Below, in pieces: positions 16,899 through 25,791 of a stretch of DNA of 64,000 bases; the stretch's first letter is position 1; each line of letters opens with the position of its first letter. The stretch is from DATGPD01 sp041398565. Its GTDB lineage: Bacteria; Planctomycetota; UBA1135; UBA2386. The notes beneath the pieces are model-generated. The model did not search any database, was not told the DNA's origin, and saw only the letters and a list, made by a program, of their open reading frames with translations. Both the position numbers and the translations under genes were made by a program. The stretch spans positions 310,001-374,000 of the forward strand of contig JAWKUN010000004.1 of NCBI GenBank assembly GCA_041398565.1. The letters are read 5' to 3'.

Positions 16899-18488
16899 AT
16901 GCCGCCCGTCGCCCGCCCGCACACGCTGTTCTCCTTCCTGGCGCTCGCCTCGCTGGCCTTCGCCCAGAGCCGATCGCTGCCGCTCGACCTCGACGCGCGG
17001 GTGGACGCGGCGATGCAAGCGTTCGAGGTTCCCGGCCTGTGCGTCGCCATCGTCCGCGACGGCAAGATCGCGCTGGCCAAGGGCTACGGAGTGCGACACC
17101 TGGGAAGCCAGACTCCGGTCGACGCCCACACCCGGTTCGGGATCGCATCCAACACCAAGGTGTTCACGGCGCTCGCTCTCGGCCTGCTGGTCGAGGCCGG
17201 TCGCCTCGAGTGGGATGCGCCGGTGCAACGCTACCTTCCGGCCTTCCAACTGGCCGACCCCTACGTCTCGCGCGAGCTCACCGTGCGCGATCTGCTGGTG
17301 CACCGTTCTGGCCTCGGACTCGGCGCCGGTGATCTTCTCTGGTGGCCTGGCTCGACCTACGACCGCAAGGAGATCGTGCGTCGTCTGCGCCACGTCCCAC
17401 TCGCCACCAGCTTCCGCAGCACCTACGCCTACGACAACGTGCTCTACTTGGTGGCGGGTGAACTCATCGAGGCGGTGAGCGGCAGCACCTGGGAGCGGTT
17501 CGTGGCCGAGCGGATCCTGGCGCCGGTCGGCATGGAACACAGCAGCGTGCGGCACAGCGATGCCGTCCCGTCCAACGGTACCGAGGCCAACGTCAGCGGC
17601 ACCCATGCCGAGGTCGACGGCCGCGTGGTCGCGGTGCCGCCGATGACCAGCGACAACACCAACCCGGCCGGCGGCATCATGTCGTGCGCCGAGGACATGG
17701 CGAAGTGGCTGGGCGTGCTCCTGGCGCGCGGCCAGCTGGCCGACGGCTCGCGCCTGTTCTCGGCCAAGACCTACCGCGAGTTGACCACCTTGGTCACGCC
17801 GATCCCGATCGGTGACCCCGACCCGCTGCTCGGCGAACTGCGCCCGAACTTCAACGGCTATGCGCTGGGCTTGGCAGTGCGCGACTACCGCGGCCGCAAG
17901 GTTCTCACCCACACCGGCGGGCTGCCCGGCTTCGTGTCACGCGTGCTCCTGGTGCCCGAAGCGGGCGTCGGCATCGCCGTGCTGACCAACCAGGAGTCGA
18001 TGCGCGCCATCGACGCCATCGTCTACCAGTTCGTCGACCACGTGCTCGGTGCCGACGACCGCGACTGGCTGGCGCTGCAGCAAACTGCGGACGCGCGCGC
18101 CCGCGCCAAGCTGGCTGCCGTCGACGAGAAGGCGCGGGCAACGCGGGCCGCCGGCGGTCCGCCATCGTTGCCGCTCGCGCGCTACGCCGGCACCTTCCAC
18201 GACGCCTGGTGTGGCGACCTGATGATCGAAGCAACCGGCGACGGCCTGTCGATCCGCTTCGCTCATTGTCCACAGCTCTCCGGCAAGCTCGAACCCTGGC
18301 AGCACGACACCTTCGTGGCGCGCTGGCACGACCGCTCCCTGCGCGCCGACGCCTTCGTGACCTTCGCCCTCACCCCCGACGCCAACATCGACAGGGTCCG
18401 CATGCTCCCAGCCTCGCCGTCGGTCGACTTCAGCTTCGACTACCAGCATCTCGACCTCCGCCCCTCGGGCAAACCCGTAGGAAAGTAA
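16899..18488 (+). CDS. Secreted serine beta-lactamase-like hydrolase (class C/PBP4-like) with C-terminal DUF3471-like domain
   Basis: 529 residues from the ATG at 16899. The signal peptide ends SLAFAQ. The penicillin-binding fold motifs are all present: SxxK as SNTK (Ser84, Lys87), YxN as YDN (178-180) and the KTG-equivalent HTG (338-340). An extra domain of about 120 residues follows the catalytic domain (from about 410, starting LPLARYAGTFHDAW), of the DUF3471/lipocalin-like type common in this family. Family members are esterases, D-amino peptidases or beta-lactamases, and substrate cannot be told from sequence. The stop TAA lies in the left arm of the repeat element at 18485. Confidence 0.9.
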   Translation: MPPVARPHTLFSFLALASLAFAQSRSLPLDLDARVDAAMQAFEVPGLCVAIVRDGKIALAKGYGVRHLGSQTPVDAHTRFGIASNTKVFTALALGLLVEAGRLEWDAPVQRYLPAFQLADPYVSRELTVRDLLVHRSGLGLGAGDLLWWPGSTYDRKEIVRRLRHVPLATSFRSTYAYDNVLYLVAGELIEAVSGSTWERFVAERILAPVGMEHSSVRHSDAVPSNGTEANVSGTHAEVDGRVVAVPPMTSDNTNPAGGIMSCAEDMAKWLGVLLARGQLADGSRLFSAKTYRELTTLVTPIPIGDPDPLLGELRPNFNGYALGLAVRDYRGRKVLTHTGGLPGFVSRVLLVPEAGVGIAVLTNQESMRAIDAIVYQFVDHVLGADDRDWLALQQTADARARAKLAAVDEKARATRAAGGPPSLPLARYAGTFHDAWCGDLMIEATGDGLSIRFAHCPQLSGKLEPWQHDTFVARWHDRSLRADAFVTFALTPDANIDRVRMLPASPSVDFSFDYQHLDLRPSGKPVGK

Positions 18489-18517
18489 CAAGGAGGAGTC
18501 AGACTCCAACCTGTTAC
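18485..18517. repeat. Dispersed palindromic element, copy 1 (stop-codon carrying)
   Basis: Nested inverted repeat. The outer arms are GTAACA (18485-18490) and TGTTAC (18512-18517); the inner arms are GGAGTC and GACTCC around a central A (18495-18507). The stop codon of the upstream hydrolase gene is inside the left arm. The last base is shared with the CTAG flank of the IS. Related copies occur at 30107, 35301 and 37228. Confidence 0.65.
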
Positions 18518-18520
18518 TAG

Positions 18521-18536
18521 GAGCCTGCGCCACGGG
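18521..18536 (+). repeat. IS left terminal inverted repeat
   Basis: GAGCCTGCGCCACGGG, perfect complement of 20079-20094. It is preceded by CTAG. Confidence 0.85.
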
Positions 18537-18685
18537 TAGCGAATGCGCCGCCCGTTCGGTTTCGTCGTGGGCGCGGGGCTAACTGACGGCGGTTCGACAT
18601 CGAGCGATCGCTTGCTGGCCTCGCTCGTGGTAGATGCGGAGTGGACGCGCAGGGGCTGGATCAGGGCTTCGGGTCGCCTTTTCGA

Positions 18686-20009
18686 TCACAACGGCACTCC
18701 TTTCGCTGCCATCCGGCGGAGGTTGAGCGCCAGGCAGACGAGGCTCCACTCGCCGGCGACCTTGCGCAGACCGCGCAGGCTGAAGGCTCGGAAGCCGAGC
18801 ACGCCTTTCACCCATCCAAAGACGGGTTCGACGATGCTCTTTCGCTTTCGGTAGCGAGCACGCCCGCGCTTGGTGGCCAGCTTCTTCTGCATCGCCCGGG
18901 TGCGCGGACAGGCGGCACTCGGTGGACGCACGTCTTTGCCCTCGCGCCCGAGCGACACGTAGCCGTCGATACCGCGTTCCTCCAGCCGTGTCAGGTCGCG
19001 CTCGTTCTTGTAGCCGGCGTCGGCGAGCACACGCTTTGGCATCTTCGCAGTGTTATCGGCGGCGGCGTCTACGGTTGGCATCAGCAGTCCCATGTCCTTG
19101 GGGTTCTGACTCACCGTCGCGGGCAACCACGATCTGCGCCTCGTCATCCACCGCGACTTGTGCGTTGTAGCTCTGCTCGAACGACTTGCCGCCCGTCGGC
19201 ATGATCCGACTGTCGGGATCGGTGAAGTTCTCTTGGTCGCGCGGCTCCGGCAGCACCCGTTCGGGCTCGTTCGTGCCAGCCTTGGCGTTGCTGTCTTCCT
19301 GCGCCTCTGCCGCGCGCTTGGCTTCCGCCTCGGCAGCCTTGCGCTCCTCAAGCCGCTTCTTCGCCGCCTGAATGGCCTTCAGCCGCGTTTTCCGGTTGCT
19401 CAGTTCCTGCGGCAACTCGTCACCGCGGAAGTCCGGACCGAAGGTCTGATCGTCCACCGCGTCCTGCTCGCGAGCCGCCTGCGTCAACTTGCGGATCTCG
19501 CTGCGCAGCTTCTTCTCTTCCATGAGCATCCGGTCATAGCTCATCGCCTTGTGCTTGCTGGCGTTCGCCTTCACCTTGCTGCCGTCAACCGCGATCGTCC
19601 CCATCTTGACCAGACCCGCTTCCTGCGCCAGCTGCACGACCTGCACGAACAGCCGCTGGAACTCGTCGAGGTTCTCCTCACGAAAACGGCAGATCGTCCG
19701 ATGGCTTGGCTTCAGGCCTGCCGCGATCACCCGAAAAGCCACGCTGTCCTCGATCTGGGCCGCGATCCTCCGCGAAGCAAACGTGCCCGTGCAGTAGCCG
19801 TAGATCAGTAGCGCCAGCATCACTCTCGGCGGGTAGGCCTGCTCGCCCTTGCCGCATCTTCGGTAGCCCTCGAGCAGCGCCTCGATGTTCATCTGCTCCA
19901 CCGCGTCGATCACGAACCACGCCAGGTGCCCCTCCGGCAACCAGTCGCTCGGCGACGGTGGCAGCAGCAGGCCCTGCCGCCGATCGTCTTGTTTCCGAAA
20001 CGCGCCCAT
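18686..20009 (-). pseudogene. IS1182-family DDE transposase, frameshifted
   Basis: The reading frame begins at the ATG at 20009 (MGAFRKQDDRRQGLLLPPSP), a typical IS1182 start followed by DWLPEGHLAWFVID. It stays in frame through the first catalytic Asp (GTIAVDGSKVKANASKHKAM) and a Lys/Glu-rich insertion to IVVA, then shifts. The rest (VSQNPKDMGLLMPTVD, second Asp in VLADAGYKNERDL, Glu in SIVEPVFGWVKG) is in another frame, ending at 18686. Removing one C from the GCCCG run (one of the G at 19121-19123 on the plus strand) restores IVVAATVSQNPKD. So this is either a true single-base insertion that inactivates the transposase or a sequencing error. All three DDE residues are otherwise present. 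Confidence 0.85.
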
Positions 20010-20078
20010 GCCCTACCTACGGTAGGCGGCCGCGCACAGGATCCTCCCTCTACCGATTCTTCAGCGCTTCACGGTCAT

Positions 20079-20094
20079 CCCGTGGCGCAGGCTC
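20079..20094 (-). repeat. IS right terminal inverted repeat
   Basis: Perfect complement of the left terminal repeat. It is followed by CTAG. Confidence 0.85.
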
Positions 20095-21243
20095 CTAGGC
20101 ACGTCGCAGGGCTTGGGTGGCGCTGAGGCGGGACGCGCGCCAGGCGGGGAGGGCGCCGCCCAGCAGGCCCAGCAGGAGCGCCACGCCGACGGACACGCCG
20201 ACGACGAAAGGCGTCACGCGGAAGCCGAAGACGATCTCGCTGAAGGTCTGGAAGTTCATGGTTCCGGTCTGGATGCCGTTGAGCGGCACGAGCAGCAGGC
20301 AGCCGACGGCGCCGCCCAGCAGGCCCAGCAGCGCCGCCTCCAGCAGGAAAGACGCGAAGATCGCGCCCGAACGGAAACCGAGGGCGCGCAGCACGCCGAT
20401 CTCGTGCGTGCGCGAGGCCACCGCCGACAGCATGGCGTTGACACCGGTGAACACCGCGCCGATGCCCATCACCAGCCCGAGGAAGATGCCGACCAGGCTC
20501 AGCGCGACCGACAGAGCCATGGTCTGACCCTGCAGGTAGTCGCGCTCGTCTTGCACCTTGGCCGGCACCCGCTCGTCACCCTCCATGCGCTTGGCCAGCG
20601 CAGCGAAGTCGGTCCCCGGCCTCACCTTGGCGAGAACCCGGCTGAACGACGGCCGCTGCAACGCCTCCTGCATGCGGTTGACGTCGCCCCACACCTCGGA
20701 GTTCATCGCCCCTCGTCCACGCATGATCCCGACGACGCGGAAAGGGGTGGTGTTGAACACCAGCACGTCGTCGATGCGGCAGTCCCGGATGCGGTCGGTG
20801 AGACTCTCCCCCACCATCACCTCGTCGGCGCCGAACTGCAGCTTCCGCCCGGCGACGACCTGGAGGTCGTCGCCGTGGATCGCGAAGGTCGCCTCCTGCA
20901 CGCCCCGCAGCGGAACGTTGACCTCGCCGCCGTCGACCTTGGCGCGGCGCACCGCCAGATACAGTTCCGCCGCCGCCACCTCGAACTCCGGCGTGCTCTT
21001 CACCAGGTAGTCGACGCGCTCGCGCGAGAAGCCGCTCTCGCCCTCGCTCGTCGCCCCCTGCCGCAGGACCACCGCCAGGTCGGCCCGGCCACGCTCGACC
21101 AACAGAGTGGCGAAGCCTTGCTGCAGGCAGAGCATGCCACCGAGCACCGCCACGGTCGCACCGATGCCGAGCACGGTGAGCACCGTGGACGCCGGGCGCG
21201 CGAACAGACTGCGGAGGTTGTAGGCGAACGGGACGTGGGCCAT
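20095..21243 (-). CDS. ABC transporter permease, MacB/FtsX family (second permease of operon)
   Basis: 382 residues. One N-terminal helix (VLTVLGIGATVAVLGGMLCL) is followed by a periplasmic domain, three C-terminal helices (from ALSVALSLVGIFLGLVMGIGA) and the coupling segment RTHEIGVLRALGFRSGAIFASF. This is a classic MacB-type permease (FtsX domain). It follows the other permease by 13 nt in the operon adaptor-ATPase-permease-permease. Its stop codon TAG is part of the CTAG duplicated by the IS insertion, so the gene end is intact. Confidence 0.92.
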   Translation of the reverse strand: MAHVPFAYNLRSLFARPASTVLTVLGIGATVAVLGGMLCLQQGFATLLVERGRADLAVVLRQGATSEGESGFSRERVDYLVKSTPEFEVAAAELYLAVRRAKVDGGEVNVPLRGVQEATFAIHGDDLQVVAGRKLQFGADEVMVGESLTDRIRDCRIDDVLVFNTTPFRVVGIMRGRGAMNSEVWGDVNRMQEALQRPSFSRVLAKVRPGTDFAALAKRMEGDERVPAKVQDERDYLQGQTMALSVALSLVGIFLGLVMGIGAVFTGVNAMLSAVASRTHEIGVLRALGFRSGAIFASFLLEAALLGLLGGAVGCLLLVPLNGIQTGTMNFQTFSEIVFGFRVTPFVVGVSVGVALLLGLLGGALPAWRASRLSATQALRRA

Positions 21244-21256
21244 GGTGGTCTCAGGA

Positions 21257-22423
21257 TCAGGCGTCGCCTCGCAGCGCAGTCACCGGACGCAGGCGGCTCA
21301 GCCGCCAGCCGGGCATCAACCCGGCCAGGACCCCGACTCCCAGGGCAAGGCCGAACCCGAGGGCGAGCACCGGCTTGGAGAACGCGAGCCCCGGGATCTG
21401 GCCCGCCACCGCCCGCTGCAGCGGCGGCTCCATCGCCAAAGCGGCCCCCACGCCGATCAGCCCACCGAGTCCGCACACCACCACCGACTCGGCGAGCAGC
21501 AGCGCCAACATGGTGCCGTTGCCGAACCCGAGTGCCTTCATGACGCCGGCGTCACGCGTGCGCTCGCGGCCCGCCAGCAGCATCGTGTTGAGGACGGCGA
21601 AGAAGATCGCGAACATCACGGCGCTGCCGATCATCGACAGCAGGCCCGGGATGTTGCCGAGCATGCTGATGAACTGGCGCTGGAACTCGGCCTCGGTCGT
21701 CGCTTGGACCCGCTGCGGCCCGTTCTCGAACAGCGTGTCCACCTCCGCCATGATGCGCGTCGGCTCGGCACCGGGTGCAGTCTGCAGGAGGTAGACCCCG
21801 GCTCCGGGCGGCCCGCCGCACACGCCCTGCTCGAGGGTCTCGCGCAGGTAATCGAACTGGAAGAACAGCGTCTTCTGGTCGAGCGATGGCGTGCTCACCG
21901 CGTAGATCGCCTCGACCGTGAAGTCCCACGACGAGCCGTCGAGCTTGGGGAAGATCGTGCCCTGCAGCGGCACCTTGCTACCCACCTCCCAACCGAACTG
22001 AGTGGCCAGGTCCTTGCCGATCACGCAACCGGTGCGGTTCTTCGCGAACGCCTCGTAGCTGCCGTCGGTGATGGTCATCTCGGGGTAGCACGGCAGCAAG
22101 TGCTCGGGGTCGACGCCGAACTGGGCGAAGAAGTTCGACGGGTCCCGGTACACGCCGCCGAACCACTGCCAGCGGACGACGCGCTCGACGCCGTCCACCG
22201 CCTGGATCTTCGTCTGGTAGGACAGCGGCAGGTTGACGAAGAGGCTCACCGCCGACTGCACCCAGAGCCGGTTGGTGGCGGCCTTCTCCACGGTCTCGGT
22301 GAGGCCGACCACCACGGCGCGCAGCACGCACAACAAGAACACGGCGACCGCCACCGAGGCGATCGTCAGGCAGGTCCGCAACGGGTGCGCCAACAGGTTG
22401 CGCCACACCAGCCGCCAGGGCAT
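21257..22423 (-). CDS. ABC transporter permease, MacB/FtsX family (first permease of operon)
   Basis: 388 residues with the MacB/LolC layout: an N-terminal helix (CLTIASVAVAVFLLCVLRAVVVG), a periplasmic domain of about 230 residues, and three C-terminal helices from LSMIGSAVMFAIFFAVLNTML, with a coupling loop RERTRDAGVMKALGFGNGT. It is only 1 nt downstream of the ATPase gene. Two different permeases next to one ATPase suggest a heterodimeric membrane part, as in LolCE-type exporters. Confidence 0.92.
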   Translation of the reverse strand: MPWRLVWRNLLAHPLRTCLTIASVAVAVFLLCVLRAVVVGLTETVEKAATNRLWVQSAVSLFVNLPLSYQTKIQAVDGVERVVRWQWFGGVYRDPSNFFAQFGVDPEHLLPCYPEMTITDGSYEAFAKNRTGCVIGKDLATQFGWEVGSKVPLQGTIFPKLDGSSWDFTVEAIYAVSTPSLDQKTLFFQFDYLRETLEQGVCGGPPGAGVYLLQTAPGAEPTRIMAEVDTLFENGPQRVQATTEAEFQRQFISMLGNIPGLLSMIGSAVMFAIFFAVLNTMLLAGRERTRDAGVMKALGFGNGTMLALLLAESVVVCGLGGLIGVGAALAMEPPLQRAVAGQIPGLAFSKPVLALGFGLALGVGVLAGLMPGWRLSRLRPVTALRGDA

Positions 22424-22424
22424 G

Positions 22425-23138
22425 TCAGGCCTCCGCCCTCTGGTTGGCCTCGTTGTGCTCGATCCGGCCGAGCTTGCCCTTGTCCAGGTGCACGACGGTG
22501 TGCGCGTAGGCTGCCGCGGCCGGGTCGTGGGTGACCATCAGGATCGTCTTGCGCAGCTTGCGGTTGAGCTCCACGAGGAGGCCGAGCACCTGCTCGGCCG
22601 ACGCGCGGTCGAGGTCGCCGGTCGGTTCGTCGGCCAGGATCACCGCCGGGTCGGAGGCGATCGCCCGCGCGATCGCCACGCGCTGCTCCTGGCCGCCGGA
22701 CAGCTCCTTCGGCTTGTGGTCGACGCGGTCGGCCAAACCGACCAGTTCGAGAGCACGGCGGGCCTGCTCGCGGCGGCGAGCCTTCGACAGCGGCGCCAGC
22801 AGCAACGGCAGCTCGACGTTCTCGCGCGCCGTCAACACCGGCAGCAGGTTGAAGCCCTGGAACACGAAGCCGACGTTCTCGGCGCGCCACGCCGCCAGGT
22901 CGCTCTCGCCGAGGTTGGACAGGTTCTCGCCCGCCACCACCACGCCCCCGTCGTCGGCGCGGTCGAGGCCACCGATGAGGTTGAGCAACGTCGACTTGCC
23001 CGAGCCGCTCGGACCCATCAGCGCATAGAAGGCGGCTTCCTGCATCTGCAGGTCGAGCCCGTCGAGCACGTGCAGGGTCTCACCCCCGCGCCGGTACCTG
23101 CGGCTGACACCGCGCACGTCGATGAAGGCACTGTTCAT
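22425..23138 (-). CDS. ABC transporter ATP-binding protein (MacB/LolD type)
   Basis: 237 residues. Walker A is GPSGSGKST, the signature is LSGGQEQRVAIARAI, Walker B is VILADEPTGDLD and the switch is MVTHDPAAA. It is a LolD/MacB-class ATPase, like the one at 12762. Its ATG overlaps the adaptor stop by 4 nt, and it belongs to the four-gene operon 24559-20095. It energises the two permeases, with the HlyD-like adaptor linking them to the outer layer. Confidence 0.95.
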   Translation of the reverse strand: MNSAFIDVRGVSRRYRRGGETLHVLDGLDLQMQEAAFYALMGPSGSGKSTLLNLIGGLDRADDGGVVVAGENLSNLGESDLAAWRAENVGFVFQGFNLLPVLTARENVELPLLLAPLSKARRREQARRALELVGLADRVDHKPKELSGGQEQRVAIARAIASDPAVILADEPTGDLDRASAEQVLGLLVELNRKLRKTILMVTHDPAAAAYAHTVVHLDKGKLGRIEHNEANQRAEA

Positions 23139-24559
23139 GATCCCTGCGCGACCAGCACGCGGTCGCCATCTTGCAGGCTGTCGGGCGGATCCAGCACGAT
23201 GCGCTGTCCCGGCCGCAGCCCGGTCCTGACCTCGACGCGCGCGTTCTTGCGCTCGCCGAGCTCGATCGCCTGGAAGCGTGCCACGTCACGCTCGAGCAGG
23301 AACACCCCACTCTTGCCGCTCACCTCCACCACCGAGGCTTCCGGCACCAGGATGCCCGCCTCGCCGCCCGCCGACGGCTCGGCCGGGGCATCGTCGGGCA
23401 GGAAGACCACCCGCACCCCCATCTCCGGCCGCAGCCGATCGTCGGGTTCGAGCAGTTTCACGCGCACTTCGACCGTCGCCTTCTGGCGGTTGGCGGTCGG
23501 CCAGACGCGGTCGACCCGGCCGTGGTAGGCAGCCTCGGGAAAGGCGTCGAGGAACACCTCGGCCGCTCCGCCCAGGCGCACCGCCGCCAGCGCCGTCTCC
23601 GGCACGTCGGCCTGCACCTCGAGCGAGCCGAAGTCGACCATGGTGCACACCGAGCCGCGGGCGTTGCTGCCGCCCTGCGAGTTCGGCGACACCACCTCGC
23701 CGACCTCGGCGTCCTTCAGCACGACGACTCCGTCGAAGGGCGCGCGCACCTCGGTCTTGTCGAGGGTGGCCTGCGCCAACTCGACGCCGGCCGTCGCCGC
23801 GTTGCCCTGCGCCTCAGCGACCGCCAGGTCGCCAGCCGCCACCGCCACCTGCTGCTCGGCGTCGGTCACGTCGACCTCGGCCGCAGCCAGCCGGGCCGCG
23901 GCCGCCTCCTGCGCCGCCACCGCCGCATCGCGCGACGCGGTGGCCTCGTCGAGGGCATCCTGCGCTTGCACGCCGCGGCCCACGAGGTCCTCGGTACGCG
24001 CCAGCCGCGTCTGCGCGAGCTGCGCCGTGGCGCCTGCCTCCGCCAGACCGGCGCGCGTGGCGTCGCGCAACCGCTGGCTCGACGCCACCCGCGCCTGTGC
24101 CAGCTCGTGCGCGGCGCGGGCGCGCTGCACGGCCGCCTGCGCGGTGCGCAGATCGGCGCGCGCCCGTTCGAGGGCGGCGCGGTACTCGTCGGAGTAGAGC
24201 CGGGCGACGACGTCGCCCTTCTTCACCACCGACCCTTCGGTCACGTTCAACTCCACGATCCGACCCGGCGTGTCCGCCGACAGCGCCGCTCGGCGCGCCG
24301 CCACCACGTAGCCGTTCGATGCCGTGCCACGCACCGCGCCCACGGCAGCGCGCGACGTCTCGCTCACTTGCAGGACGCGGACTTTCGGCAGCCGGGCACG
24401 GTCGATCCAGCCGAGGATCGGGGCGCGGAACAGGTAGCCGCCGGCCAACAGCAGCGCCACCGCGGCCCACGGCAGCCAGCGGATCGAGTCACCACGCCGC
24501 TGGCGGGCGGTCGCAGTCCGATCGATTCGCAGGGCCTCGACGTCCACGTGGGCGATCAT
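23135..24559 (-). CDS. HlyD/MacA-type periplasmic adaptor protein
   Basis: 474 residues if started at the ATG at 24559 (MIAHVDVEAL); an upstream ATG at 24646 is possible but would add an uncharacteristic stretch. An N-terminal membrane anchor (WLPWAAVALLLAGGYLFRAPILGW) is followed by a lipoyl/barrel-sandwich half (GRIVELNVTEGSVVKKGDVVARL), a long Ala-rich coiled-coil hairpin (about residues 120-250), the second lipoyl half (VRAPFDGVVVLKDAEVGEVV) and beta-barrel/membrane-proximal domains. It is the first gene of the operon and would form the periplasmic tunnel of a MacAB-like tripartite exporter. The outer-membrane partner is not in the window. Substrate unknown. Confidence 0.9.
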   Translation of the reverse strand: MIAHVDVEALRIDRTATARQRRGDSIRWLPWAAVALLLAGGYLFRAPILGWIDRARLPKVRVLQVSETSRAAVGAVRGTASNGYVVAARRAALSADTPGRIVELNVTEGSVVKKGDVVARLYSDEYRAALERARADLRTAQAAVQRARAAHELAQARVASSQRLRDATRAGLAEAGATAQLAQTRLARTEDLVGRGVQAQDALDEATASRDAAVAAQEAAAARLAAAEVDVTDAEQQVAVAAGDLAVAEAQGNAATAGVELAQATLDKTEVRAPFDGVVVLKDAEVGEVVSPNSQGGSNARGSVCTMVDFGSLEVQADVPETALAAVRLGGAAEVFLDAFPEAAYHGRVDRVWPTANRQKATVEVRVKLLEPDDRLRPEMGVRVVFLPDDAPAEPSAGGEAGILVPEASVVEVSGKSGVFLLERDVARFQAIELGERKNARVEVRTGLRPGQRIVLDPPDSLQDGDRVLVAQGS

Positions 24560-24653
24560 CGGGCCACGGGCGCACGACGCAAGCACCACCGCGTCGTCCG
24601 GTCGCTTTGCATTCGCCAGCGGACGTCGCTCGCCCGACAATCCCACGCGCTAA

Positions 24654-25781
24654 ATGTCCTTGGATTCCACGAGACTCCGCGACCAGCATCGCTTGTTCCG
24701 GCGGCGCAAGCCGCCCGCGGGCGCTCCGCCCGGTGCGACCGTCACGCCCCGGGACCTGCCGGCACCACGCCTCGCGGTCATCGCCTACGACCGCGAGCAA
24801 CTCGTCGAAGTGCAGGGACAGCGCCTGCGCGACGTCCTGACCGCGATGCAGACGGCACAGGTCGCGTGGCTCGACGTGCAGGGCCTCGGCGACGAAGCGG
24901 TCATCCGCGAGATCGCCACCCACTTCGACCTGCACCCACTGGTGGTCGCCGACATCCTCAACCTCGGCCAACGGCCCAAGGTCGAGCTGTACGACGACCT
25001 GCTCTACCACGTTGTCCGTATGGTGATGGTCACGCCGGACTCCGACGTGCACTGGGAACAGTTCAGCGTCGTCGTCAAGAACAACGTCGTCCTCACCTTC
25101 CAGGAGACCTACGGCGATTGCCTCGACCCGGTGCGGCAGCGCATCCGTCAGGCGCGGCCGATGATCCGCGGCTCGGGCCCCGACTACCTGGCAGTGATGG
25201 CGGTCGACGCGATCGTCGACAGCTACTTCCCTGTCGTGGAGACCTACGGCGAGGTGCTCGAGCGGCTGGAGGACGACTTGGTGCGCTCGCCGACGCCTGC
25301 GGTGCTGCGCCGGGTGTACCGCACCAAGCGCGAGCTCCTCAAGCTGCGCCGCGCCACCTGGCCGCTGCGCGACGCGCTCAACCACCTCCTGCGCGACGCC
25401 CCGCCGATGATCGAGGCGAAGACGCTGCCGTACGTGCGCGACGTGACCGACCACGTCATGCAGGTGGTCGACATCGTCGAGACCTACCGCGAGTTGGCGG
25501 GCAGCTTCGTCGACGTGTACCTGTCGAGCTTGGCGCAGCGCACCAACGAGGTGATGCGCGCCCTCACCGTCTTGGCCTCGATCTTCATCCCGTTGACGTT
25601 CCTGGCCGGGGTCTACGGCATGAACTTCCACAGCATGCCGGAGCTGAGCTGGGAGTGGGGCTACCCGACGTTCTGGGTGATCTGCGCGGTCACCACCATC
25701 GCCCTGCTCGTCCTGTTCCGCCGTTGGGGTTGGATCGGCGCACGCAGTGGCATCCCGTATCCGGACGCCGACGACGCCTGA
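24654..25781 (+). CDS. corA: CorA-family magnesium/cobalt transporter
   Basis: 375 residues. The cytoplasmic domain has HPLVVADILN and QRPKVELYDD stretches typical of CorA. Two TM helices lie at the C-terminus, with the selectivity motif YGMNF at the end of TM1 (TFLAGVYGMNFHSMPEL). It forms pentameric channels for Mg2+ (or Co2+) uptake in the cytoplasmic membrane. The ATG at 24654 has no clear Shine-Dalgarno sequence. The gene is divergent from the MacAB-like operon and ends 7 nt from the convergent halogenase-like gene, their stops sharing one small hairpin. Confidence 0.95.
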   Translation: MSLDSTRLRDQHRLFRRRKPPAGAPPGATVTPRDLPAPRLAVIAYDREQLVEVQGQRLRDVLTAMQTAQVAWLDVQGLGDEAVIREIATHFDLHPLVVADILNLGQRPKVELYDDLLYHVVRMVMVTPDSDVHWEQFSVVVKNNVVLTFQETYGDCLDPVRQRIRQARPMIRGSGPDYLAVMAVDAIVDSYFPVVETYGEVLERLEDDLVRSPTPAVLRRVYRTKRELLKLRRATWPLRDALNHLLRDAPPMIEAKTLPYVRDVTDHVMQVVDIVETYRELAGSFVDVYLSSLAQRTNEVMRALTVLASIFIPLTFLAGVYGMNFHSMPELSWEWGYPTFWVICAVTTIALLVLFRRWGWIGARSGIPYPDADDA

Positions 25782-25791
25782 AGTCGCTTCA
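25779..25791. terminator. Short palindrome carrying both convergent stop codons
   Basis: TGAAG-TCG-CTTCA. The first TGA is the corA stop; the final TCA is the minus-strand stop of the halogenase-like gene. The 5-bp stem is weak as a terminator. Confidence 0.3.

Larger units (their letters stand above)
18521..20094 (-). mobile_element. IS1182-family insertion sequence, 1574 bp
   Basis: It is bounded by perfect 16-bp terminal inverted repeats (GAGCCTGCGCCACGGG at 18521-18536 and its complement at 20079-20094) and flanked on both sides by CTAG (18517-18520 and 20095-20098), a probable 4-bp target duplication. It contains one transposase reading frame on the minus strand, broken by a frameshift. 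The right CTAG contains the TAG stop of the downstream permease gene, so the element sits exactly at that gene's end without destroying it. The size fits the IS1182 family. Confidence 0.88.

Noticed and set aside
19053..19351. Programmed frameshift making a two-part transposase
   Set aside because: IS1182 transposases are single-frame; there is no slippery heptamer and the two frames join by deleting one C.
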